A stretch of DNA of 64,000 nucleotides. Origin: DASQGA01 sp963762085 (GTDB lineage Bacteria; Actinomycetota; Thermoleophilia; Gaiellales; Gaiellaceae). Of the stretch, positions 8,198-16,580 are shown in pieces. Under the pieces are notes generated by a model, which did not search any database, was not told the origin of the DNA, and saw only the letters and a list, made by a program, of their open reading frames with translations. Position 1 is the stretch's first letter, and each line of letters starts with the position of its first letter. Where the stretch lies: positions 1 through 64,000 of the forward strand of contig CAVXJD010000006.1 in NCBI GenBank assembly GCA_963762085.1, written 5' to 3'. A program made the position numbers and the translations under genes.

Positions 8198-8407
8198 ATG
8201 GCAACCGGAACCGTCAAGTGGTTCAACGATGCGAAGGGCTTCGGCTTCATCGCCCCCGAGGGTGGTGGAAAGGATCTCTTCGTTCACCACTCCAACATCG
8301 CCGGCGACGGCTTCAAGTCGCTAGCGGAAGGCGCCAAGGTCGAGTTCGAGGAGCGCGAGGGTCAGAAGGGCCCCGAGGCAACGAACGTGACTGAGGTCGC
8401 TGGCTAG
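8198..8407 (+). CDS. cspA: Cold-shock domain protein
   Basis: The 69-residue single cold-shock domain begins MATGTVKWFNDAKGFGFI. Both RNA-binding motifs are present: RNP1 as KGFGFI and RNP2 as DLFVHHS. Length and sequence are those of CspA-type RNA chaperones, which melt RNA structure and bind single-stranded nucleic acid. The next gene, encoding translation initiation factor IF-1, begins 8 bp after the stop and its ribosome binding site overlaps that stop, so the two OB-fold proteins are probably made from one transcript. Confidence 0.97.
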   Translation: MATGTVKWFNDAKGFGFIAPEGGGKDLFVHHSNIAGDGFKSLAEGAKVEFEEREGQKGPEATNVTEVAG

Positions 8408-8415
8408 GAGACGTC

Positions 8416-8637
8416 ATTCCTCCCAAGGAAGAGAAAATCGAGCTCGAGGGCGAGGTCGTAGAGGCCTTGCGGAACAGGATGTTCCGCGTGGCCCTCGACA
8501 ACGGCCACGAGACGCTCGGCTACACGGCCGGGAAGATGCGGCGCTATCGCATCAAGGTATTTCCCGGTGATCGCGTGAAGATCGAAGTCTCGCCGTACGA
8601 CCTCACCCGCGGGCGGATCGTCTACCGGTACAGGTAG
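8416..8637 (+). CDS. infA: Translation initiation factor IF-1, with an ATT start codon
   Basis: The 73-residue frame reads I-P-P-K-E-E-K-I-E-L-E-G-E-V-V-E-A-L and ends SPYDLTRGRIVYRYR, the classic IF-1 sequence; FRVALDNGHETLGY and GKMRRYRIKVFPGD complete the OB fold. IF-1 occupies the ribosomal A site and assists IF-2 and IF-3. An in-frame TGA at 8392 bounds the frame upstream. Between that stop and the conserved core no ATG, GTG or TTG exists; the first ones (TTG and ATG about 50-65 bp in) lie inside the fold. AGGAG at 8406-8410 sits 5 bp before ATT 8416, which is therefore the likely start. Confidence 0.92.
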   Translation: MPPKEEKIELEGEVVEALRNRMFRVALDNGHETLGYTAGKMRRYRIKVFPGDRVKIEVSPYDLTRGRIVYRYR

Positions 8638-9927
8638 TCACCGGTCGAGGACCTCGTCGAGGAGCGCAAGCCCCTCGGCGAGGTCTTCCCGGGAAATTGC
8701 GAGCGGCGGGGCAACCAGGACGACGTTGCCGCGCACGAACAGGTGGAGGCCGCGTGCTAGGGCTTCCTTGGCGACGGGCTTTGCATCCAGCGGCTCTCGG
8801 CTCTCCCGGTCCGAGACGAGCTCGAGACCCCACAGCAGGCCGAGCCCACGGACGTCGCCGATCGCCTCGTGGCGCTCTGCGAGCGCGCGCAGCTCCTGTC
8901 CGAGAGTCTCCCCCAGGGCGGCGGCCTGCTCGACGAGGCCCTCGTCGCGGAGCGTCTCGATCGACGCCACCCCTGACGCGCAGGCGAGCGGATGGCCGCT
9001 CGTCGTCAGACCCGTTTCGAACCGCCGCTCCCAGATCCACTCAGAGAGCTGCTCCGAGATGACCATAGCCCCGAGCGGCACGTAGCCAGAGTTGATCCCC
9101 TTGGCGAGCGTGAGGATGTCCGGGACGACTTCCCAGTGCTCGCAGGCGAACCACCGGCCCGTACGGCCGAAGCCGGCCATCACCTCGTCGAGGACGAGCA
9201 GGATCCCGTAGCGATCGCACACCTCGCGGATCGAGCGCAGGTAGCCGTCCGGCGGCACGATGACGCCGTTCGCGCCGGTCACCGTTTCGAGGACGACGGC
9301 GGCGACGGTCTCCGGGTTCTCGTGGGAGAGGATCTCCTCGAGGTGAGGAGCGCCCGAGCAGACCGGGCACGGATCCGGGTGTCCGGCCGGACAGCGGTAC
9401 TCATACGGATCCAGGAGCCGGACGACTCCCGGGATCCCCGGCTCGGCGGGCCAGCGCCGAGAGTCACCGGTTAGCGACGCGGCTCCCGCGGTCGCGCCGT
9501 GGTAGGAGCGATAGCGCGCGACCACCTTCTGGCGCCCCGTGTACCAGCGCGCGAGCTTGATCGCGTTCTCGTTCGCCTCGGCACCGCCGTTCGTGAAGAA
9601 CGTCCGAGTTAGGTCGCCGGGCGTCACCTCGGCGAGCAGCCGGGCGAGCTCGCTACGGGCGTCGTTTGCAAACTTCGGGCTGATCGTGCAGAGCCGCTCG
9701 GCCTGCTCCTTGATCGCGGCCACGAGCCGCGGGTGCTGGTGCCCGACGTTCAGGCTGACGGACTGGGAGCCGAAGTCGAGGTAGCTCTTTCCGTCGTAGT
9801 CCCAGAAACGGCTGCCCTCGCCGCCAGCCACGGCGACCGGGTCGAGCTCAGACTGAACCGACCAAGAGTGGAGAACGTGAGCGCGGTCGGCCGCGCGGAT
9901 CTCCTCCCCGGTCTCTAATCGGGCCAA
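8638..9927 (-). CDS. Class III (PLP-dependent) aminotransferase
   Basis: The 429-residue enzyme has the class III omega-aminotransferase layout: FFTNGGAEANENAIKLAR for phosphate binding, RYRSYHGATAGAASLTGD, the LVLDEVMAGFGRTG motif with the PLP-contacting aspartate, and the Schiff-base lysine in LAKGINSGY (residue about 276). It resembles taurine-pyruvate and beta-alanine-pyruvate transaminases. A Cys-rich insert (CPAGHPDPCPVCSG) near residue 175 occurs in that subgroup. The gene overlaps the end of the upstream semialdehyde dehydrogenase by 13 bp, so the pair probably converts a beta-amino acid to an acyl-CoA. Its stop directly abuts that of convergent infA. Confidence 0.92.
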   Translation of the reverse strand: MARLETGEEIRAADRAHVLHSWSVQSELDPVAVAGGEGSRFWDYDGKSYLDFGSQSVSLNVGHQHPRLVAAIKEQAERLCTISPKFANDARSELARLLAEVTPGDLTRTFFTNGGAEANENAIKLARWYTGRQKVVARYRSYHGATAGAASLTGDSRRWPAEPGIPGVVRLLDPYEYRCPAGHPDPCPVCSGAPHLEEILSHENPETVAAVVLETVTGANGVIVPPDGYLRSIREVCDRYGILLVLDEVMAGFGRTGRWFACEHWEVVPDILTLAKGINSGYVPLGAMVISEQLSEWIWERRFETGLTTSGHPLACASGVASIETLRDEGLVEQAAALGETLGQELRALAERHEAIGDVRGLGLLWGLELVSDRESREPLDAKPVAKEALARGLHLFVRGNVVLVAPPLAISREDLAEGLALLDEVLDR

Positions 9928-11381
9928 CGGGTGGTGACGACCTTCGACTCGGTGAAGAAGTGGACGCCGTCCATGCCCGTTGCGTGCAGGTCGCCGTAGA
10001 ACGAGCCCTTCCAGCCCGCGAAGGGGAAGAACGCCATCGCAGCCGGCACCGGGATGTTGATCCCGACCATGCCCGCGGTCACCCGGCGCCGAAACTCGCG
10101 CGCCACACCGCCGCTCCTGGTGAAGATCGCGGTCGCGTTCCCGAACTGGTTCTTCCGGATCACGTCGAGGGCGTCGTCGAGCGAATCCAGCCGTTCGAGA
10201 GACAGCACCGGGCCGAAGATCTCTTCCTGGGCCACCTTCATGTCCGGGCGGACGTCGTCCAGGATCGTCGGCCCGAGGAAGAAGCCGCCGTTGTCCGACT
10301 CGAAGCGCCCGTCGACGAGGAGCCTTGCGCCCTCCTCGACGCCGAGGTCGATGTAGCCCGCGATCCGGTCACGTGCCTCGGCGGTCGTCACGGGCGTGAT
10401 CGTGTTCTCCGGATCGAGCCCGCTGCCGATCGGCGAAGCCTTCGCGATCTCCTCCAGCCGTCCCGCGAGCTCGTCGCCGATGCCGCCAACCGCGACGCCG
10501 ACCGACCCCGCGAGGCACCGCTGTCCCGCGTTCGCCATCGCGGACGAGAAGAGGCCCAGTGCCGCCAGGTCGAGATCGGCGTCCGGCATGATCACGATGT
10601 GGTTCTTGGCACCGGCCAGGGCCTGGACGCGCTTGCCGGCCTGCGCCGAGCGCGCATAGACGTGCTTCGCCACGGGCGCCGAGCCGACGAAGGACACGGC
10701 GCGGATCTCCTCGTGGTCGCAGATCGCGTTCACGGCCTCGGCGGCGCCGTGGACGACGTTGAAGACGCCGTCCGGGCAACCGGCTTCCTGGAAGATCTCC
10801 GCGATCCGCAGCGCGCAGAGGGGGGTGCGCTGCGACGGCTTCAGGATGTAGGTGTTCCCGGCCGCGATCGCGATCGGAGCAGTCCACATCGGGACCATGA
10901 AGGGGAAGTTGAACGGCGTGATCGCCGCGACGACCCCCAGCGGCTGGCGGAAGAGCTCCGTGTCGATCCCGCGGCTCACCTGTTCGAGCGCCCCACCCTG
11001 CATCAGAGTTGGCATGCCGGCCGCGAACTCGACCACGTCGATCCCGCGCCGCACCTCGCCCTTGCCCTCGCCGATCGACTTGCCGTTCTCGCGGACGACC
11101 AGCTCCCCGAGCTCGTCCAGGTGCTGCTCGCAGAGCTGCTGGACCCGGAACATCAGCCGCGCGCGCTCCATGACGGGCACGTCGCGCCAGGTCTCGTAGG
11201 CGGCGGCGGCCGCCTGGACGGCACGATCGACGTCGGCCGAGGTCGAGAGCGGGACGCGGGCCAGCACCTCGCCGTTCGCCGGGTCGAGCACGTCGAGGAT
11301 CTCGTCGGTCTCGACGGCGACGCCCCGGCCGCCGACGAAGTTCTCGAGCAGCTTTCCCTCGTGCGTGACTGTCTGGCTCAT
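9915..11381 (-). CDS. mmsA: CoA-acylating methylmalonate-/malonate-semialdehyde dehydrogenase
   Basis: The 488-residue ALDH-superfamily protein has the features of the CoA-dependent methylmalonate-semialdehyde subfamily. The catalytic cysteine lies in NAGQRCLAG (residue about 289), and the general-base glutamate of ordinary ALDHs is replaced by Asn in AGAKNH, as in MmsA/IolA. TPFNFPFMVPMW is another family signature. These enzymes turn malonate or methylmalonate semialdehyde into acetyl- or propionyl-CoA with NAD. The following aminotransferase could supply the semialdehyde from beta-alanine or beta-aminoisobutyrate; that coupling is inference from gene order and overlap. Confidence 0.93.
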   Translation of the reverse strand: MSQTVTHEGKLLENFVGGRGVAVETDEILDVLDPANGEVLARVPLSTSADVDRAVQAAAAAYETWRDVPVMERARLMFRVQQLCEQHLDELGELVVRENGKSIGEGKGEVRRGIDVVEFAAGMPTLMQGGALEQVSRGIDTELFRQPLGVVAAITPFNFPFMVPMWTAPIAIAAGNTYILKPSQRTPLCALRIAEIFQEAGCPDGVFNVVHGAAEAVNAICDHEEIRAVSFVGSAPVAKHVYARSAQAGKRVQALAGAKNHIVIMPDADLDLAALGLFSSAMANAGQRCLAGSVGVAVGGIGDELAGRLEEIAKASPIGSGLDPENTITPVTTAEARDRIAGYIDLGVEEGARLLVDGRFESDNGGFFLGPTILDDVRPDMKVAQEEIFGPVLSLERLDSLDDALDVIRKNQFGNATAIFTRSGGVAREFRRRVTAGMVGINIPVPAAMAFFPFAGWKGSFYGDLHATGMDGVHFFTESKVVTTRWPD

Positions 11382-11421
11382 CCCGGCGCTCCCTCTCTAC
11401 GGACTCCCTGGAAACCGCAGC

Positions 11422-13287
11422 TTATCGCGCGCCCAGCTCCAGCCGCGTGAGGCGGAGCCCGGGCTTCCCGCGCACGAGCACCGAATGCCAGCCTCTGTCC
11501 GGAAGCAGTGCGCTCATACCGACGGGCCGTCCGTCTACGAAGACTTTGGCAGGGCCCGAGAGCTCCACGGTCAGCCGCCCGGCTCCGAAGATCCACGCGC
11601 CGCCCTCGGTCTCCTTCAGCTCACGGTCGGCAGTCCATCCGTCACACAGGTTCGGGCGCACCACCTGAAGAGCAACGGGACCGGCCTCTCCGACGGTGGG
11701 GAGCATGAGCGGGGCTCCGGGCCGGCCCTGCAACGATCGCAGTGCGAACCAAGCGTCAGCTTCGCTGCCCCCGACGCGGTAGAGGCCACGGTGCACGACG
11801 AGGTACCGGATCCCCAGCCGGGCGAGCTCGGCCTCGTCCCCGGGGAGCCAGATCCCGCAGTCGAGCCGGTTGAACCGCTCCACGAAGTCGCGTGCTCCTT
11901 TCGGTGGGGCGGCCGCGTAGCCGACCGGCCGCTCTCTGGGAGCCTGCATGCCGTAGTACAGGTAGACGCTCGCCAGCTGCCCTGCGCCCCGCTCCAGAAT
12001 CGGCAACTCGAGCACTCGCCCAGGTGGAGAGCGGTCGAGCAGAGCATAGGACTCGTTGTCCGGATCCGCTGCGCTCGAGTGGAGCGGAAACACGGTCAGG
12101 TCGGCGGCAACGAGGACGACCAGAGCAGCCGCGACCACCGTGCGCCTGCCCTCTTGCACCCGCTCGACCAGGAACGCAGCCGCCACCGCCGCCAGGGCGG
12201 CCAGAGCCAGGTCGGCGATCGGAACCAGCCGCCCGGGCACGCGCGGCCCCCGGAATGGCGGCACGGCGTCTCGAAGGAGCTCGTAGAGCGGAAAGTTCGT
12301 GCCGAGGGCGAGCAGAACTGGGACGACGGCCCCGAGCCCGAGCAGCACCGCGAGTGCGCGGCGGCGGCGCGCCAGCAGCACGAGGCCCGCCGTGGCAAGG
12401 AGCGGCGTCAGCCAGCCGAGGTAGACGAACTGCTCGAACCCCCCACGCTGTCCGCGGCTCACGAGGTCGAGCCAGTCCGCCGAGTAGGTGGCGACCACGG
12501 AGAGCGGGCGCCCGCCCGCCTCGGTCGAGTCGGCGATCGTCGTCGCGTTGACGAGCAGGCCGGCGCCGACGGCCGCAAGCACTCCCACACCCACCCAGAT
12601 CGCAGTCGTGCCGCGGAAGCGAACGAGCGCGTAGACGAGCACGAACGGGAGTGCGCCGAGCGCGAGATGAAGTTGTCCACTGAGCGGGATCGATACGAGC
12701 GCGAGTGCGGCAACCCCACCCCATGCGTGCGCGGCGGTCGGCGAGAAAGCGCGGCGGGAGCGCTCGACCGCGAGAAGCGCCAGCGGCAGGAAAAGGGCAG
12801 CCCACCCGAGCAGGTGCGGGCCGCTCTGGGCGAGCCGGTGCGGGGCGACCGCAAACGCAAGCCCACCGAGCGCGGCGCTCCAGGGCGGCAGGTCGAGCTC
12901 CTCGAGCCAGGCGTACGTCAGGAGCCCGCACCCCACCGCGACCAGAACGAGCAAAAGGTTCCAGGCCAACACAGGGCCGAGGAGCGCATCCAGCGGCCAG
13001 AAGGCAAGACCGAACGGCCAGCCTCCGAAGACCACCTGGGGGTCGACGAGCGGCTGGAAGCTGTACGGGTCGATCCAGGGAGCGTGACCGCCGAGCAGCT
13101 GGTGGCCGACCAGCCAGAAGCGATAGGCGGCCTGAAGGTGGTCTCCCGACGCTGCCTCCCCGAAGCCCGGCAAGCCGGTCGAGATGAACTCCGAACTGAA
13201 CGCGCCTAGGGGCGGCCCGATCGCCGTCAGCACAGCGCCCGTGTAGAGCAGGGCGAGGAGCGAGAACCGGCGCACGGCGGAGATCAT
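11422..13287 (-). CDS. Large polytopic membrane protein, YfhO/GT-C-like
   Basis: The 621-residue protein has about 12 hydrophobic helices over the first 420 residues and a soluble C-terminal domain. The first large loop contains GDHLQAAYRFWLVGHQLLGG, then FQPLVDPQ, resembling the acceptor-side loops of YfhO-like and GT-C glycosyltransferase-fold proteins. The C-terminal 200 residues include LELPILERGAGQLASVYLYY and end as a short beta-rich module (VFVDGRPVGMSALLPDRGW). A catalytic D-E pair is not clear. It starts 8 bp from the divergent glycosyltransferase gene, so both may share a promoter and act on cell-envelope glycans. Confidence 0.8.
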   Translation of the reverse strand: MISAVRRFSLLALLYTGAVLTAIGPPLGAFSSEFISTGLPGFGEAASGDHLQAAYRFWLVGHQLLGGHAPWIDPYSFQPLVDPQVVFGGWPFGLAFWPLDALLGPVLAWNLLLVLVAVGCGLLTYAWLEELDLPPWSAALGGLAFAVAPHRLAQSGPHLLGWAALFLPLALLAVERSRRAFSPTAAHAWGGVAALALVSIPLSGQLHLALGALPFVLVYALVRFRGTTAIWVGVGVLAAVGAGLLVNATTIADSTEAGGRPLSVVATYSADWLDLVSRGQRGGFEQFVYLGWLTPLLATAGLVLLARRRRALAVLLGLGAVVPVLLALGTNFPLYELLRDAVPPFRGPRVPGRLVPIADLALAALAAVAAAFLVERVQEGRRTVVAAALVVLVAADLTVFPLHSSAADPDNESYALLDRSPPGRVLELPILERGAGQLASVYLYYGMQAPRERPVGYAAAPPKGARDFVERFNRLDCGIWLPGDEAELARLGIRYLVVHRGLYRVGGSEADAWFALRSLQGRPGAPLMLPTVGEAGPVALQVVRPNLCDGWTADRELKETEGGAWIFGAGRLTVELSGPAKVFVDGRPVGMSALLPDRGWHSVLVRGKPGLRLTRLELGAR

Positions 13288-13295
13288 GCCTGTGC

Positions 13296-14687
13296 ATGCG
13301 GGTACGGTTGCCCGCGGTGTCTCGGCCCATCGCCTTTGCTGCGCTCGTAGTCGCCCTGCTGGCGATCGCCGCGCGAGCCCCGGGAGCGCTCACCTATCCG
13401 CTCTGGCAGGACGAGGTGGCGACCGCGCGGATCATGGAGGAGCCGACCTTCGGCCGGATGCTCGATCACGTCCGCGAAACCGAGTCGACGCCGCCCGCCT
13501 GGTATTCGCTCGCCTGGTCCGCGCACAAAGCCGGCGTGTCCGTGGAGGCGGTCCGGTGGCTCTCCGTGCTCTTCGGAGGAGCGCTGGGCGCCGTGACCCT
13601 TCTCTTCGCGAGCCGCTTCCTCTCGCTCTGGGCCGCTGCCCTCGCAGGGACGGCCTCGGCGCTCGCGTGGCAACTCGTGAACCGCGGGCACGAGCTCCGC
13701 GCGTACGCCCTGTACGCACTCCTCTCGATCGTGTTCGCGCTTCTGCTGGAGCGCGCGGCGCAGCGACCCGGTCGCGGTGCCCTCGCGTGTCTAGCCCTCA
13801 CCGTCGCACTCGGGCTTCTCACGCACTACTTCTTCGCCTTGGCACTCGCCACGGGCCTCCTCTGGCTCTGGACCTCGGACACTGCTCGCAGGGCCCGGCT
13901 CCGCGTGACGGCCGCGTTGTGTGCCGGCATCCTGCCCGCCCTCCTGTGGCTCCCCGGCTTCGCCGACCAGGTCGAAAACCAGCGCTACTCATGGGTGGCG
14001 AGCTTCGATCTTCTCAAGGCTGTAGCCGTCTACTCGACGTTCCTCTGGAACGCAGGCGCTCTTTACGTAAAGGCCGACGACGTCGCCATCCCCGCGCTCG
14101 AAGCGGTGCTACGAGTCGGGATCTTCTTTGGCGTGCTGGCAGGGGCCGTCGCGCTCGCGCAGCGCCCTGGGTCGGCTCGGCTCTGCGCTCTCCTCGCCAC
14201 CGTGCCGGTCCTCGTTGCCTCCGTCGTCTGGCTCCTCGGCGCCGAGGTCTTCGTGACGCGGAACTTGCTCTGCGCGGCGCCGTTCGCGGGCATCTGCCTG
14301 GCAGCCGTTTCGACGCTGCTGCCGAGCCGGATCGCGGTGGCCGGCGGAGCAGCGATGGTGGCGCTCCTGGGGCTCGGGCTCGTCCAGGAGCGGACGCTAC
14401 GGCCGCCGCCCTACGACGAGCTCGCCGCCCAGCTCGTCGCAAGCGGCTGGACCCGGGCGGACATCGTCAACGTCATCGGCGGTGCTCATCGCCTCTCGTA
14501 CCTCGGAGACGTCCACGCGATCTCCTCGCCGGTGGGCTGGTATCTGCCAAACCATCCGGTCTTTCGCCCCGCGCGCGAGAGCACATGCCCCCTCTATGTG
14601 ATCGACGGGCCCGAGCGGCGAGCGTTCAGGTTTCCGTGCGGTGGCCGCCCCGCGGAAGGCCAGCCACTTCGGGCTTCATCCCCCTGA
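13296..14687 (+). CDS. GT39-like membrane glycosyltransferase
   Basis: The 463-residue protein has about ten hydrophobic helices and, after the first, the loop motif YPLWQDEVATARI, in which the acidic pair (DE) is the catalytic signature of GT-C mannosyltransferase-type enzymes. The TPPAWYSLAWSAHKAG and NRGHELRAYALYALLS segments are typical of the GT39/ArnT-like superfamily. Such enzymes move a sugar from a polyprenyl-phosphate carrier to an acceptor on the outer face of the membrane. Donor and acceptor cannot be inferred. It diverges from the 11.4-13.3 kb membrane gene and converges on a second GT39-like gene. Confidence 0.88.
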   Translation: MRVRLPAVSRPIAFAALVVALLAIAARAPGALTYPLWQDEVATARIMEEPTFGRMLDHVRETESTPPAWYSLAWSAHKAGVSVEAVRWLSVLFGGALGAVTLLFASRFLSLWAAALAGTASALAWQLVNRGHELRAYALYALLSIVFALLLERAAQRPGRGALACLALTVALGLLTHYFFALALATGLLWLWTSDTARRARLRVTAALCAGILPALLWLPGFADQVENQRYSWVASFDLLKAVAVYSTFLWNAGALYVKADDVAIPALEAVLRVGIFFGVLAGAVALAQRPGSARLCALLATVPVLVASVVWLLGAEVFVTRNLLCAAPFAGICLAAVSTLLPSRIAVAGGAAMVALLGLGLVQERTLRPPPYDELAAQLVASGWTRADIVNVIGGAHRLSYLGDVHAISSPVGWYLPNHPVFRPARESTCPLYVIDGPERRAFRFPCGGRPAEGQPLRASSP

Positions 14688-14762
14688 GGGCCTGGTCTGA
14701 AATTCCGCCGGGCCGGATGACGCCCCAGACACGTCGCTGGATCAGCACGTCCGCTCACGGCA

Positions 14763-14798
14763 CGTAGCGCTGCTACGCACCGCGATCGGCCGCGGTGC
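14763..14798. terminator. Two tandem hairpins between convergent glycosyltransferase genes
   Basis: CGTAGC-GCT-GCTACG (14763-14777) is immediately followed by an 8-bp perfect stem GCACCGCG with loop ATCGGC and arm CGCGGTGC (14777-14798). They lie in the 154-bp gap between two convergent stops, so a bidirectional terminator is likely. No U-tract follows. A wider inverted repeat (TGAAATTC near 14700, GAATTTCA near 14832) flanks them. Confidence 0.55.
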
Positions 14799-14841
14799 CC
14801 AGCTTGGTCTGGAGCGCCTCCGGCGACGGCCGAATTTCACA

Positions 14842-16575
14842 TCAGCCCCCGAGCCGCTTCCGTTTCGGCGGCTGGAGCCAGCCGAGCGACTTGGGAGGGC
14901 AGGACTCCCCGAAGGTGCGGAGCGAGCCGCAGAGCACGGAGAGCGTCGTCGTGAAATACCAGCCGAGCTCGTTCTTGCGAGCGCTCGTCGTCGAGTCGCG
15001 AACGGCCGCGAGCGCTCGATACGTGGCGAGGAGGACGGCGTGACCATCGGCGTAAGGACCCTTCCCTCGGAGCAGAAGCCACCCGCCGAAGCGCTTCGCC
15101 TCGAGCCCCGGCCCGAGCAGCGATACCAACCGCCTGCTGTCCAGGGTCGTGGCGCCGATCGGAACGGAGACGACGAGGTTCCGAACCGGAGTGTCGACCC
15201 GCTCGAGCGACCGGAGCAGCGTCGGGGTCTGGGCATACGGAAGCGAGACGGCCTCGCGGGTCGCGGGAAGGGCGGAGAGATAGACGGCTGAGTAAGGGAA
15301 AAGGACGGTGCCTGGCCGGACCGTCTCCTCCAGCCAGGCGGTAGGAGCCGCGAGGGCATCCTCGCCGCCGAGCGCCGCCCCCGCCGGGCCGCCGCCGAGC
15401 ACGTCATTCGCCCAGTCGCGCGGCTCCCTGATCCCACCGGCCGGGGCCGAGACGACGATCGCCCCCACCGCCGCAACGGCGGCGAGTGCGACTGGGGCAC
15501 TCCGTCCACGCCCGGCCCATGCGACCCCGACCCCGATGAGGGCGGCCACGAGCGGCAAGACGAACATGAGGTGACGCGGCGAGAGGCCGGGCTCGGTGCT
15601 CGTCCGGAAAACGAGGAGCAGAACCGGCGGTCCGAGCAGAGCGACGGCGGCGTAGGAGATGAAAGCCCGCTCTCCCTGCCGTGCCAGGACGGCCAGTCCG
15701 ACGCTCGCGAGCACAACGGCGACGGCCAGCGTCCAGCCGTGGCCGCCCGCAGACGCCTGGAAAGCGCGCCATACCTGCCCCAGTGCGTCTCCAGGGCTCG
15801 CGATGCTGGTCTCGCCACCGAGACCGACCGAGAAGCGCTGCGCAAGTCTCACGTCCGCGAGGAGAAACGGCACGAGCGCGAGCCCCACTCCGAGGACTGG
15901 CACCACCGGGCGCAGAGGCTTTCCGCGCCAGATCCAGAGGCCGACGAGCGCCTCTGCCCCGACGGCAATCGCGCCGTAGGGGTGGATCGCGGGGAGGAGC
16001 CAGGCGGCGAGCGCCGCCGCGAGCGCTGTGCGTGGGGTTCGCTCCCGCAGGGCGCGGACGAAGAGATCGGCGGCCAACGCGCTCGCGAAAGCGTAGAGCG
16101 AGTACATCCGACCGAAGCTCCCGTATACGGCCAGCATGGGTGATGCCGCCGCCACGAGCGCCGCGGTCGCGCCTGCGGCGGGCCCCGCGAGGCGGCGGCC
16201 CAGATCCCAGCAGACGGGAATCGTGGCGACGGCGAAGACGACGGCGAGCCAGCGGAGCGTGAATGGGGACGAATCGAAGGCAAGCGCGACGTGCGAAAGA
16301 AGGAAGTGGAGCGGCGGCCCGCCGCGCTCCCACCACACGGTCTGGAGCATCTCGCCGAGCGGCCGGGCCGCGATCAGCCCGGCGACGGCCTCGTCCTCGA
16401 AGAGCGGCTTCCCGCGAACGTCCTCGACGATGCGAAGGAGCAGGACGGCGATTCCGGCTCCGACCGAGAGCGCACCGAGGATCCAGGCGAAAGGGAGCTC
16501 CCGCAGCCGAGGCACCGCAGCGCGCTCGTTCTGGGGGGTTCGGGTGACCCGGCGCCCCTCGACGGTCTCGGCCAT
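14842..16575 (-). CDS. GT39-like membrane glycosyltransferase
   Basis: The 577-residue protein has a cytoplasmic N-terminal tail of about 28 residues, about eleven membrane helices, and a 150-residue C-terminal domain. The loop after helix 1 has KPLFEDEAVAGLIAARPL, with the acidic DE pair of GT-C enzymes; WWERGGPPLHFLLSHVA is another family landmark. The C-terminus ends in a cysteine-containing basic stretch (SCPPKSLGWLQPPKRKR). It follows the HMG-CoA lyase gene by 5 bp on the same strand, so it may be co-transcribed with it, although their functions seem unrelated. Sugar donor unknown. Confidence 0.88.
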   Translation of the reverse strand: MAETVEGRRVTRTPQNERAAVPRLRELPFAWILGALSVGAGIAVLLLRIVEDVRGKPLFEDEAVAGLIAARPLGEMLQTVWWERGGPPLHFLLSHVALAFDSSPFTLRWLAVVFAVATIPVCWDLGRRLAGPAAGATAALVAAASPMLAVYGSFGRMYSLYAFASALAADLFVRALRERTPRTALAAALAAWLLPAIHPYGAIAVGAEALVGLWIWRGKPLRPVVPVLGVGLALVPFLLADVRLAQRFSVGLGGETSIASPGDALGQVWRAFQASAGGHGWTLAVAVVLASVGLAVLARQGERAFISYAAVALLGPPVLLLVFRTSTEPGLSPRHLMFVLPLVAALIGVGVAWAGRGRSAPVALAAVAAVGAIVVSAPAGGIREPRDWANDVLGGGPAGAALGGEDALAAPTAWLEETVRPGTVLFPYSAVYLSALPATREAVSLPYAQTPTLLRSLERVDTPVRNLVVSVPIGATTLDSRRLVSLLGPGLEAKRFGGWLLLRGKGPYADGHAVLLATYRALAAVRDSTTSARKNELGWYFTTTLSVLCGSLRTFGESCPPKSLGWLQPPKRKRLGG

Positions 16576-16580
16576 GAGAC

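Noticed and set aside
9960..11450. 496-residue open frame on the + strand
   Set aside because: Antisense to the full methylmalonate-semialdehyde dehydrogenase, which has all its motifs.
11365..13209. 614-residue open frame on the + strand
   Set aside because: Antisense to the large membrane protein; charged, low-complexity shadow with no start signal.
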